Shown in pieces: positions 35,115-42,571 of a DNA stretch of 64,000 nucleotides. The notes beneath the pieces were generated by a model, which was not told the DNA's origin, searched no databases, and saw only the letters and a program-made list of their open reading frames with translations. The translations under genes and the position numbers were made by a program. The stretch lies in NCBI GenBank assembly GCA_963675235.2, contig CAXXFU010000004.1, forward strand, positions 868,001 through 932,000, written 5' to 3'. The stretch is from JAHJQZ01 sp963675235 (GTDB lineage: Bacteria; Pseudomonadota; Alphaproteobacteria; Rhizobiales; Devosiaceae). Each line of letters starts with the position of its first letter. The stretch's first letter is position 1.

Positions 35115-35161
35115 TGGCGCACCCGACAGGATTCGAACCTGTGACCTCTGCCTTCGGAGGG
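35115..35161. repeat. Attachment site copy (attL): truncated tRNA-Arg 3' end
   Basis: The 47 bp are identical to 46833-46879 except for one base (A for G at about 35148). The copy ends in the anticodon region, then diverges, so no tRNA can form here. It marks the island end farther from the functional tRNA. Confidence 0.88.
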
Positions 35162-35326
35162 TAGGCGTTTCTGCTTTCTCCTTCGTTTCTCATGTTGTCA
35201 GGAGTTATCTGGAGAACGCCTAAAATATATAAATTTCAGGGTATTATGTGACCTTGAGTGTGCTGCTTGCTTCCCGCTTGCTCCGTTTCGTGTTTAGTAT
35301 TCTGTGAGTATTATGAGGGAATCGCT

Positions 35327-36619
35327 GTGAAACTCACAAAGCGGGTTGTTGAAAGCGCCCCTGCCGAGGATCGGCAGTACATTCTGTGGGATGACGACCT
35401 GAAAGGCTTCGGCGTCTACGTGAACCCGAAAGGTGCGCGAACCTACTTCATCGACTACACGGCAGCCGGTACTCGGCGCAGGATGACGCTCGGGCGGCAC
35501 GGCAAGCTAACCGCCGAAGAAGCGCGGACACTGGCCAAAGACAAGTTTGGCGACGTTGCGCGCGGGGGCGACCCGCTCGAGGAAAGGCGCGAGCGGAAGG
35601 CTAAGCGCAGCGGCCTGACCGTTTCTCAACTCTGCGACGACTACATGCGTGCCGCGCGCTCCGGCCAGGTGTTCAAACGCCGCAGCCGCACGCCAAAGAA
35701 GGAAAGCACGCTGGCCACTGATGCAGGCCGGATCGAGCGGCACATCAAGCCGTTGCTCGGCAAGAAGCTTGTTGCAGATCTCACCCGGCAGGACATCGAG
35801 CAGTTTCTGACAAAAGTGCAATCGGGCGCCACCGCGACGGTAGTTAAAACTGGAAACAAGCGTGGCAAGGCGCGCGTGACGGGCGGCGCTGGTACAGCCG
35901 CGCGTACGGTCGGGTTTCTCGGTGGCATTCTGACCTATGCCGTGAAACTTGGCGCCATCGCTTCCAATCCGGTGCACGGCGTCGAGCGCCCAGCCGACAA
36001 CAAGCGCACCCGCCGACTGACTGACGATGAGTATCGGCAACTTGGCAAGGCGCTGGCGAGCACCGAAACCGAGCCTTGGCAAGCTATCGCAGGAATCCGC
36101 CTGATAGCGCTTACTGGGTGTCGCAAGAGTGAAATTGCGAGGCTGCGGTGGGAGGAAGTTGATCTCGACGGCGCATGCCTTCGCCTTGGTGACACCAAGA
36201 GCGGTGCATCGGTGCGCCCGCTTGGAAGCGCGGCAAAGGATGTGCTGGCAAGTCTTCCGGAGTGCAAGCGGCAGGGCTTTGTGTTTCCGGGTATCAGGGA
36301 TGCCCAAAAGCCCTATGGTGCACTCGACACAGCCATTGACCGTGTGATGACAACGGCAAAGCTCGCAGGGGTCACTGCCCACGTGCTGCGTCACTCGTTT
36401 GCATCGGTTGCAGCTGATCTCGGATACACGGACTCGACAATCGGCGCATGCCTCGGACACGCCGGTTCGGGCATCACGTCCCGCTATACGCATCGACTGG
36501 ATTCGGTTCTGGTCGCGGCGGCGAACAAAATTGCCGGAGAGGTTCATCGTCAGATGACAGCGGAAGAAGCAAAGGTGGTGGTGTTGCCGAGACGTGAGCG
36601 AAACCTTCAGGCGCGGTGA
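35327..36619 (+). CDS. Tyrosine recombinase / island integrase
   Basis: The 430-residue protein has an N-terminal DUF4102-like arm-binding domain (VKLTKRVVESAP, DLKGFGVYVNPKGARTYFIDY, TLGRHGKLTAEEARTLAKDK), a core-binding domain, and a C-terminal catalytic domain. Active-site motifs are TGCRKSEIARLRWEEVD (first Arg), HVLRHSFASVAADLG (His-x-x-Arg), LGHAGSGITSRYTH (His and nucleophile Tyr). All catalytic residues are present. I chose the GTG at 35327 with GAGGGA upstream. It lies 166 bases inside the attL copy, as expected for a tRNA-targeting integrase. Confidence 0.92.
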   Translation: MKLTKRVVESAPAEDRQYILWDDDLKGFGVYVNPKGARTYFIDYTAAGTRRRMTLGRHGKLTAEEARTLAKDKFGDVARGGDPLEERRERKAKRSGLTVSQLCDDYMRAARSGQVFKRRSRTPKKESTLATDAGRIERHIKPLLGKKLVADLTRQDIEQFLTKVQSGATATVVKTGNKRGKARVTGGAGTAARTVGFLGGILTYAVKLGAIASNPVHGVERPADNKRTRRLTDDEYRQLGKALASTETEPWQAIAGIRLIALTGCRKSEIARLRWEEVDLDGACLRLGDTKSGASVRPLGSAAKDVLASLPECKRQGFVFPGIRDAQKPYGALDTAIDRVMTTAKLAGVTAHVLRHSFASVAADLGYTDSTIGACLGHAGSGITSRYTHRLDSVLVAAANKIAGEVHRQMTAEEAKVVVLPRRERNLQAR

Positions 36620-36700
36620 ATGCGCTCGGCAATAGAAGCGGAGGTTTGCTTGCACCTGGCGCTCGAAATTGGATGATGCTCGTGATGGGGGGGCTATTTA

Positions 36701-39700
36701 TTGAGGTTTCATGCCAACGGACCTGCGATACCTGATGTTTTGCTAGAACGATGCGATACGGGACGCGTCGTATTCCTTTGCGGGGCCGGTGTTTCACAAC
36801 CCTCGGACATGCCAAGCTTCATCGGTCTCACCAAACATGTAGTCGAGTTTTTTGACCCTCCCGAAGACTCCGAGATCATGACCGCCTTCCGGCCATGGCT
36901 AGATGATCCATCAGGCGCGAACGTACCTCTAGATCAGATATTCAACCTGCTCCACCAAGAGTACGGCAGGGACGAAGTGAACGCCCTCGTCACCGAACGG
37001 CTCAGTGTTCCGCCGACAGCCGATGAAGTTGGACGAGAGCACGGCCTAATCAAACGAATATCTTCGAACCAGGCCGGTGCGCCGCAGATCGTCACAACCA
37101 ACTTTGATCTTCTGTTTGAAGTGGGAACACTTGCCAGTGAGGTGCCCTGTCATGTCCCCCCTGCATTCCCTGATCTCGACTTTGGGACGACGATAGAGGG
37201 CATTACCTACCTGCATGGTAGGTTGGCCGATGTTGGTGCGGCTCATCACCCATACGTATTGAGCAGCGCAGATTTTGGTCGTGCATATCTGGCTGAAGGA
37301 TGGGCGACCAACTTCATCAGAAGCCTGCTCAGTCGATACACCGTGGTACTTCTCGGTTATCAAGCCGAGGACCCGCCGATCAAGTATCTGCTTCAGGGTC
37401 TCAATCACGATGGGCAGTTCGATCACTCTCGCCTGTATGCTTTCGATCGAGGAATTCCGGACGAAATCGAAGCCAAGTGGCGAGATCGAGGCGTAACGGC
37501 CATCGCTTATGCCGACCATTCTGATCTTTGGCATACAATGGAGGCTTGGGCAGATCGCGCCGACGATCCGCGTCGATGGCGGGCTTCTGTGATTGCTTCC
37601 AGCCAAGAGGATCCAAAGGTGTTGATGCCACATCAACGTGGTCAAGTTGCCCATGTGCTTCGTTCCGTGCCAGGAGCAAAATTGTTTGCAGAAGCGGAGC
37701 CGGTTCCGCACCCGGAGTGGATATGCGTGCTGGATGCGAACATGCGATCTGCAAAGCAGAGCAGCGGCTACGGACAAGACGCCGAGACTTTCGACCCGAA
37801 ACTTGCATATGGGCTCGACGACGATCTGGAAAACGCCTCTGGTGAGGGGCGACGGCAGTTAGCAGGCAACGACAACCTGCTTGTGTGGCGTGCAGGAGAT
37901 AACAATCCGCACGAATTCCATCGCCTAGGAGGACGGCAGGCCGATGGATTTGAGGCAACCCCCGTCAGATTGGGTCATCTTATCCATTGGATAAGCAGGT
38001 CTATCGATAGCCCGGTGTTGGCTTGGTGGGCGATACGCCAAATTGGGCTGCATCCGCGTCTTCTTCAAGAAACCGAATGGCAGATTAGGAAGTCGGAAGA
38101 TCTACACGAACGTGCGCGTCACATTTGGAACCTAGTCCTCGAGAACCACCGCGACCCGAAAAATCGCCAGTGGGATGGCGATTGGTACGATCTCAAGCGA
38201 AGGTTTGCCGTCGAGGGCTGGACGCCAAGCGTGCTTCGCGAATTCCGGCGCGCCGGCAATCCTAGGATCGATATCAAACCACCGTTGGGACTGGCCGAAT
38301 CCAAGCCGCCATTCGATGGTTGGAGTGACATCCAGCTAAGTGATCTTGGTCGGTTTGAGGTCAAATTCCTGGAAAGGCACAATGAAGATCTAGAAGTGCC
38401 TGACGGGGCTCTGCTGCAGGTGCTCCGCATTTTGGAAGAGCAGTTTGTCGTGGCTTCTGGCTTTCTGGCGGATGTAGGAACTAACTATTTTCCAACGCCC
38501 ACTTGCTACCCAAATCGCGAGGTCGATGGCAGCGAACACGTTGCAGAAGCGGCGAAGATCGCAAGGCCGTTTGTTCAGCTATTTGATAGAATTGCTGAGC
38601 TTCGACCAGACCTAGCCAACGCCCACGTAATGGCTTGGCCGGAAACAGATGGCTTCTTTTTTCGCAAACTCAAACTGTACGCGTATGCAAAAGGGGAAGT
38701 TTTCGACGCAAATCAAGCTGCCGAAGCTGTGCTGCATTTCGATCAGGCGGCGTTTTGGGATCATGGCGTCGTTCGGGAACTTCTGTTCTTGCTTGTCGAC
38801 AGGTGGACCGAGTTTTCGGAGGACCAGAGGCATCAACTGACAGAGAGGATTCTGGCGGGACCGGATCAACGGCCCCATTGGTCAGATGACGAGTACCCGG
38901 GTATTCGGAACGAGTTCGCAGCTCGGTACGGCAGGTATCTCGAACTACAGGGATGCATTCTATCAGACGATCATCGGGCGCGACTTGCCAACATCGTTGA
39001 GGGCATTCCGCAGTGGAGTGATGGATGGGCGGCCTCAATGGCGACTGCGCACGGCTCACATGGAGGCTGGGTGGACACGGATGAGACGCCGGACACCGTT
39101 CTGGACCTCCCCGTTAGTGAGGTTGTTGCACGCGCGAAGGGTGAACTTCATCGTGAATTTGGTAGCCTTACTGAGAGGCGACCGTTCACAGGACTCGTAA
39201 AAACCACCCCCCGCAAGGCTCTTGCCGCGCTAACCACAGCGGGGAAGATGGGCGACTACCCGCAAGCCTTCTGGTCATCCCTAATCAATGATTTGCCTGA
39301 CGATATTTCGCCTCGACTGAGACGTGTATTCCTCCACAGGCTCGCCCGACTACCGTACGGCGTGATCGCAGAACTGCGACACACATTGGGGCGTTGGCTC
39401 GAGCAGAAGCTCGCCTCGGTTCTCGAATTCGACGAAACGCTTGGCTGGGCAGTTTACGACCATATCGTTGACGGAATCGTGGACGGTGGTGCGGACGCCA
39501 CAGAGAGCGGTCTCGGTGATCCTCATCATGCAGGCGCCACCGTTGAAAGATCCAGACGAACATATGATCACGCGATCAATGGCCCTTTGGGAATGTGCGC
39601 CGCTTCACTTTTTCATTCAGTTCCTGGAGAGACGCAGGAAGCAGGTTCATTAATTCCTGACAAAATCAAAATCCGCGTCGAACGCCTTTTCACCATGCCC

Positions 39701-40510
39701 GGTGAAGGTTCGGATCACGCTATCTCAGAGGCGATGATCAGGCTGAACTGGATTATGTATGTCGATCCCAGTTGGGCCCTAGAACGCCTGATTCCACTAT
39801 TGGCCTTCGAACACCCAGACGCCGAACCGGCATGGAATGGCTTCTTGCACAGCCAACATGCACCATCGCCCGCATTGGCTGAGGTGGTCAAACCACTGCT
39901 GATTGCCGTCTTTCCGTGGATCTACGGGTTTACCTGGGGTGACGATCGATCGGAGAGCGCGGCGTGCTGGCTCGGCATCATGCGAATCTTTCGCCCTGAT
40001 CAACCAGAAGGCCTAACCAAACAGGAGATGCGTGCAGCATTGCGATTCATGTCTGACGAGACTCGGAACCGGCTCATCTTCTGGATTAGTCAAGTCGGCG
40101 CGGCCAATGAGGATGGCTGGACTAGGCTTGTCGTTCCGTTCATTAACGAAGTTTGGCCCAGGGAACGTAAATTCCGCACCTCGGCGTCGATGAGAGCTTG
40201 GGTTGGGCTGCTCGATGACACAGGCGACAACTTTCCGGACGTGTATGCAGCCGTAAAGAAATTCCTGGTTCCAGTGGAGACTAATGACGCCCCGTTTTAC
40301 CGGTTCACCCGAGAGATCAACGACCAAGTGCCGATTACGACACGCTTCCCGGAAGCGACGCTGGACTTGATGAACACGGTGACACCGCAGGTGCTTAGTC
40401 GACCCTCCTACGATCTGCCCAAAGTGTTGGCCCTAATCGCGGAGACCAGTCCCGCGCTGACCTCTGACCCTCGCTACTTGCGCCTCATCGATCTTGTCGA
40501 ACGAAGCTGA
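36701..40510 (+). CDS. Large SIR2-domain protein, DSR-type anti-phage candidate
   Basis: The 1,269-residue protein has an N-terminal SIR2-like domain: FLCGAGVS (28-32), VTTNFD (Asn134), YLHGRL (His172) and VLLGYQAEDPP (219-225). The Asn and His are those needed for NAD cleavage in defence sirtuins such as ThsA and DSR2. Beyond about residue 300 come roughly 950 residues of mostly helical sequence without a recognised domain, the DSR1/DSR2 build. It probably senses a phage component through the C-terminus and depletes NAD to abort infection. Start is a TTG with a GGGGGG tract upstream, a weak start that may keep levels low. It stands alone between the integrase and the Arc-like gene. Confidence 0.8.
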   Translation: MRFHANGPAIPDVLLERCDTGRVVFLCGAGVSQPSDMPSFIGLTKHVVEFFDPPEDSEIMTAFRPWLDDPSGANVPLDQIFNLLHQEYGRDEVNALVTERLSVPPTADEVGREHGLIKRISSNQAGAPQIVTTNFDLLFEVGTLASEVPCHVPPAFPDLDFGTTIEGITYLHGRLADVGAAHHPYVLSSADFGRAYLAEGWATNFIRSLLSRYTVVLLGYQAEDPPIKYLLQGLNHDGQFDHSRLYAFDRGIPDEIEAKWRDRGVTAIAYADHSDLWHTMEAWADRADDPRRWRASVIASSQEDPKVLMPHQRGQVAHVLRSVPGAKLFAEAEPVPHPEWICVLDANMRSAKQSSGYGQDAETFDPKLAYGLDDDLENASGEGRRQLAGNDNLLVWRAGDNNPHEFHRLGGRQADGFEATPVRLGHLIHWISRSIDSPVLAWWAIRQIGLHPRLLQETEWQIRKSEDLHERARHIWNLVLENHRDPKNRQWDGDWYDLKRRFAVEGWTPSVLREFRRAGNPRIDIKPPLGLAESKPPFDGWSDIQLSDLGRFEVKFLERHNEDLEVPDGALLQVLRILEEQFVVASGFLADVGTNYFPTPTCYPNREVDGSEHVAEAAKIARPFVQLFDRIAELRPDLANAHVMAWPETDGFFFRKLKLYAYAKGEVFDANQAAEAVLHFDQAAFWDHGVVRELLFLLVDRWTEFSEDQRHQLTERILAGPDQRPHWSDDEYPGIRNEFAARYGRYLELQGCILSDDHRARLANIVEGIPQWSDGWAASMATAHGSHGGWVDTDETPDTVLDLPVSEVVARAKGELHREFGSLTERRPFTGLVKTTPRKALAALTTAGKMGDYPQAFWSSLINDLPDDISPRLRRVFLHRLARLPYGVIAELRHTLGRWLEQKLASVLEFDETLGWAVYDHIVDGIVDGGADATESGLGDPHHAGATVERSRRTYDHAINGPLGMCAASLFHSVPGETQEAGSLIPDKIKIRVERLFTMPGEGSDHAISEAMIRLNWIMYVDPSWALERLIPLLAFEHPDAEPAWNGFLHSQHAPSPALAEVVKPLLIAVFPWIYGFTWGDDRSESAACWLGIMRIFRPDQPEGLTKQEMRAALRFMSDETRNRLIFWISQVGAANEDGWTRLVVPFINEVWPRERKFRTSASMRAWVGLLDDTGDNFPDVYAAVKKFLVPVETNDAPFYRFTREINDQVPITTRFPEATLDLMNTVTPQVLSRPSYDLPKVLALIAETSPALTSDPRYLRLIDLVERS

Positions 40511-40570
40511 CTCCGATCTAGCGCAGACAGCCAAAATGCGGCTCCAAAGATCGAGTAGCCTTCGCCGGCC

Positions 40571-40897
40571 TCAGTCTCTCGGATTGGGATCGTCGTGCTG
40601 ATGGCAGACTTCTTCAACACGAGACCTAAGGCGACCGATCTCTTCCTTCTGGCGGTCAACCGCATCTTCTAAATCGCTAATTCTCTCAAAGGCTTGACCG
40701 AGGTCGCTTTCAGTGCCGACTTCCCTAACAAGTGAGTTGTTGAGACGTAGGATTATCTCGGCGTTCAAGCTCCGACCATGGCGCTTGGCTATTGCTTTTA
40801 GTTCATCGCGCATGCCGTCCGGAAAGCGCACCATATACTGGTCTTGCTTGCTGCTGGGATATTCGCCTCTAGGCATGCGCGCCTCCAAAACTGACAT
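40571..40897 (-). CDS. Arc-family ribbon-helix-helix DNA-binding protein
   Basis: The 108-residue protein has an Arc/MetJ-type RHH domain: YMVRFPDGMRDELKAIAKRHGRSLNAEIILRL with the N-terminal beta-strand and two helices. A coiled-coil tail with heptad-like Leu/Ile spacing (AFERISDLEDAVDRQKEEIGRL) follows. Such proteins repress promoters of phage and island genes. It is divergent from the small-gene chain starting at 40993, and three GTAGCTA repeats lie in the space between, likely its operators. The ATG at 40876 is an alternative start. Confidence 0.85.
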   Translation of the reverse strand: MSVLEARMPRGEYPSSKQDQYMVRFPDGMRDELKAIAKRHGRSLNAEIILRLNNSLVREVGTESDLGQAFERISDLEDAVDRQKEEIGRLRSRVEEVCHQHDDPNPRD

Positions 40898-40905
40898 TAT
40901 AGTAA

Positions 40906-40971
40906 GTAGCTACATTTAGCGCTTGCCGCAAGTGTAGCTAGTTGCTAGGTTTGCGTGGTAGTGAGTAGCTA
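40906..40971. promoter_or_regulatory. Three GTAGCTA repeats between divergent island promoters
   Basis: GTAGCTA occurs at 40906-40912 (extended to the palindrome GTAGCTAC), 40934-40940 and 40965-40971, spaced 28 and 31 bases. They fill the gap between the Arc-like gene and the small-gene operon. Repeated short sites on about three helical turns fit cooperative binding by an RHH repressor. Confidence 0.5.
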
Positions 40972-40992
40972 TAACGCAAGCCCGGAGGGCAA

Positions 40993-41166
40993 ATGAGAAA
41001 CGAACTGAAATCCAAACGCATTCAGCTGATGATCAGCAACCGCGAAGCACAAGCGATTGAAGATTACCGCTGGCGGAATCGCATCCAGTCTCAGGCGGAA
41101 GCCATCCGCCAACTTATCACTTGTGGTCTCAAGGCCGAGATCGTCAAAGAGGCCAAGTCGGCATGA
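40993..41166 (+). CDS. 57-residue probable RHH-type small protein
   Basis: The ATG at 40993 follows CGGAGGGC. The product begins MRNELKSKRIQLMISNREAQ and continues with NRIQSQAEAIRQLITCGLKAE, the beta-strand plus amphipathic helices of a ribbon-helix-helix-like small DNA-binding protein. Its stop overlaps the next gene's ATG (ATGA), so it is expressed as part of the chain. Too small for many gene callers. Confidence 0.68.
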   Translation: MRNELKSKRIQLMISNREAQAIEDYRWRNRIQSQAEAIRQLITCGLKAEIVKEAKSA

Positions 41167-41522
41167 ATCAGCAATTGACTCGCGAGTACCGGCCCGACAA
41201 GGCCCTCTACCTCCAGCCTTCGCCCCACAAGGAGGACGCCGGCCAACTCATAGGCTGTGACCCGCGCGACCTGCCGGTTGAGCTTTTGCGTCAACTCGGC
41301 GCACCAACCAGCCCCTCGAAAGCCGCGCGGGCAATGTGTCTGGGGTGTTGCGGAAATCAGCCGAGCGAGGTCCGCAAGTGTGTAGCGGTCAAATGCCCCC
41401 TCTGGTCATACCGAATGGGCATGAGCCCCTTCCATGCCCGGCGATCCATTCCCGAAAATACACCCGCTCATTTGGCCGGTTTTCAGCCGGCAGATGGCCT
41501 TTCAGAAGGAACAGAGGCATGA
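41163..41522 (+). CDS. Small Cys-rich island protein, possible zinc binder
   Basis: The 119-residue protein has a cysteine cluster: AMCLGCCGNQPSEVRKCVAV and KCPLWSYRMG, giving Cys-x2-CC ... Cys-x5-Cys and a Pro-Leu-Trp-x-Tyr-Arg-x-Gly motif common in small phage and island proteins of unknown role. It probably binds zinc. Both ends overlap neighbouring genes by four bases (ATGA), showing tight coupling. Confidence 0.68.
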   Translation: MNQQLTREYRPDKALYLQPSPHKEDAGQLIGCDPRDLPVELLRQLGAPTSPSKAARAMCLGCCGNQPSEVRKCVAVKCPLWSYRMGMSPFHARRSIPENTPAHLAGFQPADGLSEGTEA

Positions 41523-41752
41523 ACGCCATTTCGAAACCCCGTCTGCGCCGTGCCGAAGTACCGGCGTACCTGGCCGAAAAGTTCGGCGTCACCGTCGCCG
41601 TCCGAACGCTCGCCAAGATCGCTTGCATCGGCGGTGGACCGCGCATCACGTACTTCGGCAGAACACCACTCTATGCGGTGTCGGATCTGGACGAGTGGGC
41701 GCTTGAGCGCCTAAGCAAGCCCGTTGCATCGACGTCGGCGCGGGGGCGCTGA
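41519..41752 (+). CDS. AlpA/excisionase-like helix-turn-helix protein
   Basis: The 77-residue basic protein has RRAEVPAYLAEKFGVTVAVRTLAKIACIGGGP and YFGRTPLYAVSDLDEWALERL, the MerR-like winged helix pattern of AlpA/Xis proteins with the terminal D-x-W motif. Such proteins activate island excision or transcription. It begins at an ATGA overlap and ends in TGATG with the next gene. Confidence 0.72.
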   Translation: MNAISKPRLRRAEVPAYLAEKFGVTVAVRTLAKIACIGGGPRITYFGRTPLYAVSDLDEWALERLSKPVASTSARGR

Positions 41753-42387
41753 TGGGCGAGGCCAAGATTGGTGGGCTGGAAGATCCGGAAAGCGTCGCGC
41801 GCGCGCGCGCAGGCTTTGCCCGCCTCGAGAGATCCATGCGTTGGAACGAACAAGACGCAACGCAAAAGGATGGTCGGTTGCACTACACGCCCGATCAAGC
41901 TCTTGGTCGAGAACTCCGAAACCGTCTTCATGTCGTCTATAGACGGAGGATTGCAGGGGGACTTGCCGTGGGCAATCTCGACGGGTGGGCCGGAGCGGTA
42001 TGCAGAGTGGCTGCCCGCTGCGACTCGGAAGTCTCTAGTGAGACGGTTTCCAAGCATTGCGTCTTCATCGGCATCGAAATTCCAACGGGCATTTTAACAC
42101 CAGTTGTCGATGGAGCCGCCGCCGCGTTCGCGGCCGGCGCTCTCCGCCATTCCGCAGCTCTGCTTGGCGAGATGATTCAACTGACATCGGCAGAACGAGA
42201 AGAATGCGGCATCAATCGGCTAATAGATGCGTGCGATGAGCCACGTGGGGAGCGGACAAGGAGGCTTGCGAGAGAACGGCAACGGCGGCGGCGTGCGTTT
42301 GGCAAAGACCAGAAAAGGCAGGCAAAGCTAGACTGCGAGTCGAGTAGGTCTGAGTCACGATCACCTATTTCTCACTATAAGGAATAG
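41752..42387 (+). CDS. Unknown island protein with basic C-terminus
   Basis: The 211-residue protein has no recognised family. Residues 118-140 are Ala-rich (VVDGAAAAFAAGALRHSA). Then comes LTSAEREECGINRL and a strongly basic helix (ERTRRLARERQRRRRAFGK), a pattern seen in some phage replication-associated proteins and suggesting nucleic-acid binding. It starts with TGATG coupling to the AlpA-like gene. A competing frame at 41768-42097 encodes a plausible-looking stretch, so a frameshift cannot be excluded. Confidence 0.55.
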   Translation: MGEAKIGGLEDPESVARARAGFARLERSMRWNEQDATQKDGRLHYTPDQALGRELRNRLHVVYRRRIAGGLAVGNLDGWAGAVCRVAARCDSEVSSETVSKHCVFIGIEIPTGILTPVVDGAAAAFAAGALRHSAALLGEMIQLTSAEREECGINRLIDACDEPRGERTRRLARERQRRRRAFGKDQKRQAKLDCESSRSESRSPISHYKE

Positions 42388-42423
42388 GGTGATCGTGACG
42401 CTTTCCGTTGAGCGTGACGCTTT
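42354..42423. repeat. 12-bp inverted repeat and direct repeat at a gene junction
   Basis: GTCACGATCACC (42354-42365) and GGTGATCGTGAC (42388-42399) are perfect inverted arms around 22 bases containing the stop of the 211-residue gene. CGTGACGCTTT then occurs twice (42394-42404, 42413-42423). It could be a hairpin controlling the large downstream gene, or a replication or recombination site. Confidence 0.45.
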
Positions 42424-42571
42424 TGCTAGACTGGAGAAAAGACAGTCGCGCAGGCGATCCCTATTTCGCAGCATCGAAACAGCGATGCCACTGGAGCCGT
42501 GTCGCGAGATGTGCCGAGGTAGAACGCCAGACCGTCAAATGAAGCGAGCCGCAAAGGGACACGTCAAATAA
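42389..42571 (+). CDS. Possible 60-residue small basic protein preceding the large membrane gene
   Basis: A GTG at 42389, one base after the previous stop, opens a 60-codon frame (MIVTLSVERDAFARLEKRQ ... KRAAKGHVK) whose TAA overlaps the ATG of the next gene (TAATG). That fits the coupled pattern of all upstream genes. The protein is basic and unrecognised. There is no clear ribosome-binding site, so translation would be re-initiation. Confidence 0.38.
   Translation: MIVTLSVERDAFARLEKRQSRRRSLFRSIETAMPLEPCREMCRGRTPDRQMKRAAKGHVK

Noticed and set aside
34877..35164. Plus-strand frame ending in HPTGFEPVTSAFGG
   Set aside because: That ending is the translated complement of tRNA-Arg and is a well-known false protein; the same occurs at 46787-47029.
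40906..40971. Could the GTAGCTA repeats be a CRISPR array?
   Set aside because: Repeats are only seven bases, there are three of them, and no cas genes are near.
41768..42097. Alternative frame overlapping the 211-residue island gene
   Set aside because: Less consistent with the overlapping start/stop chain; kept only as a note that a frameshift is possible.
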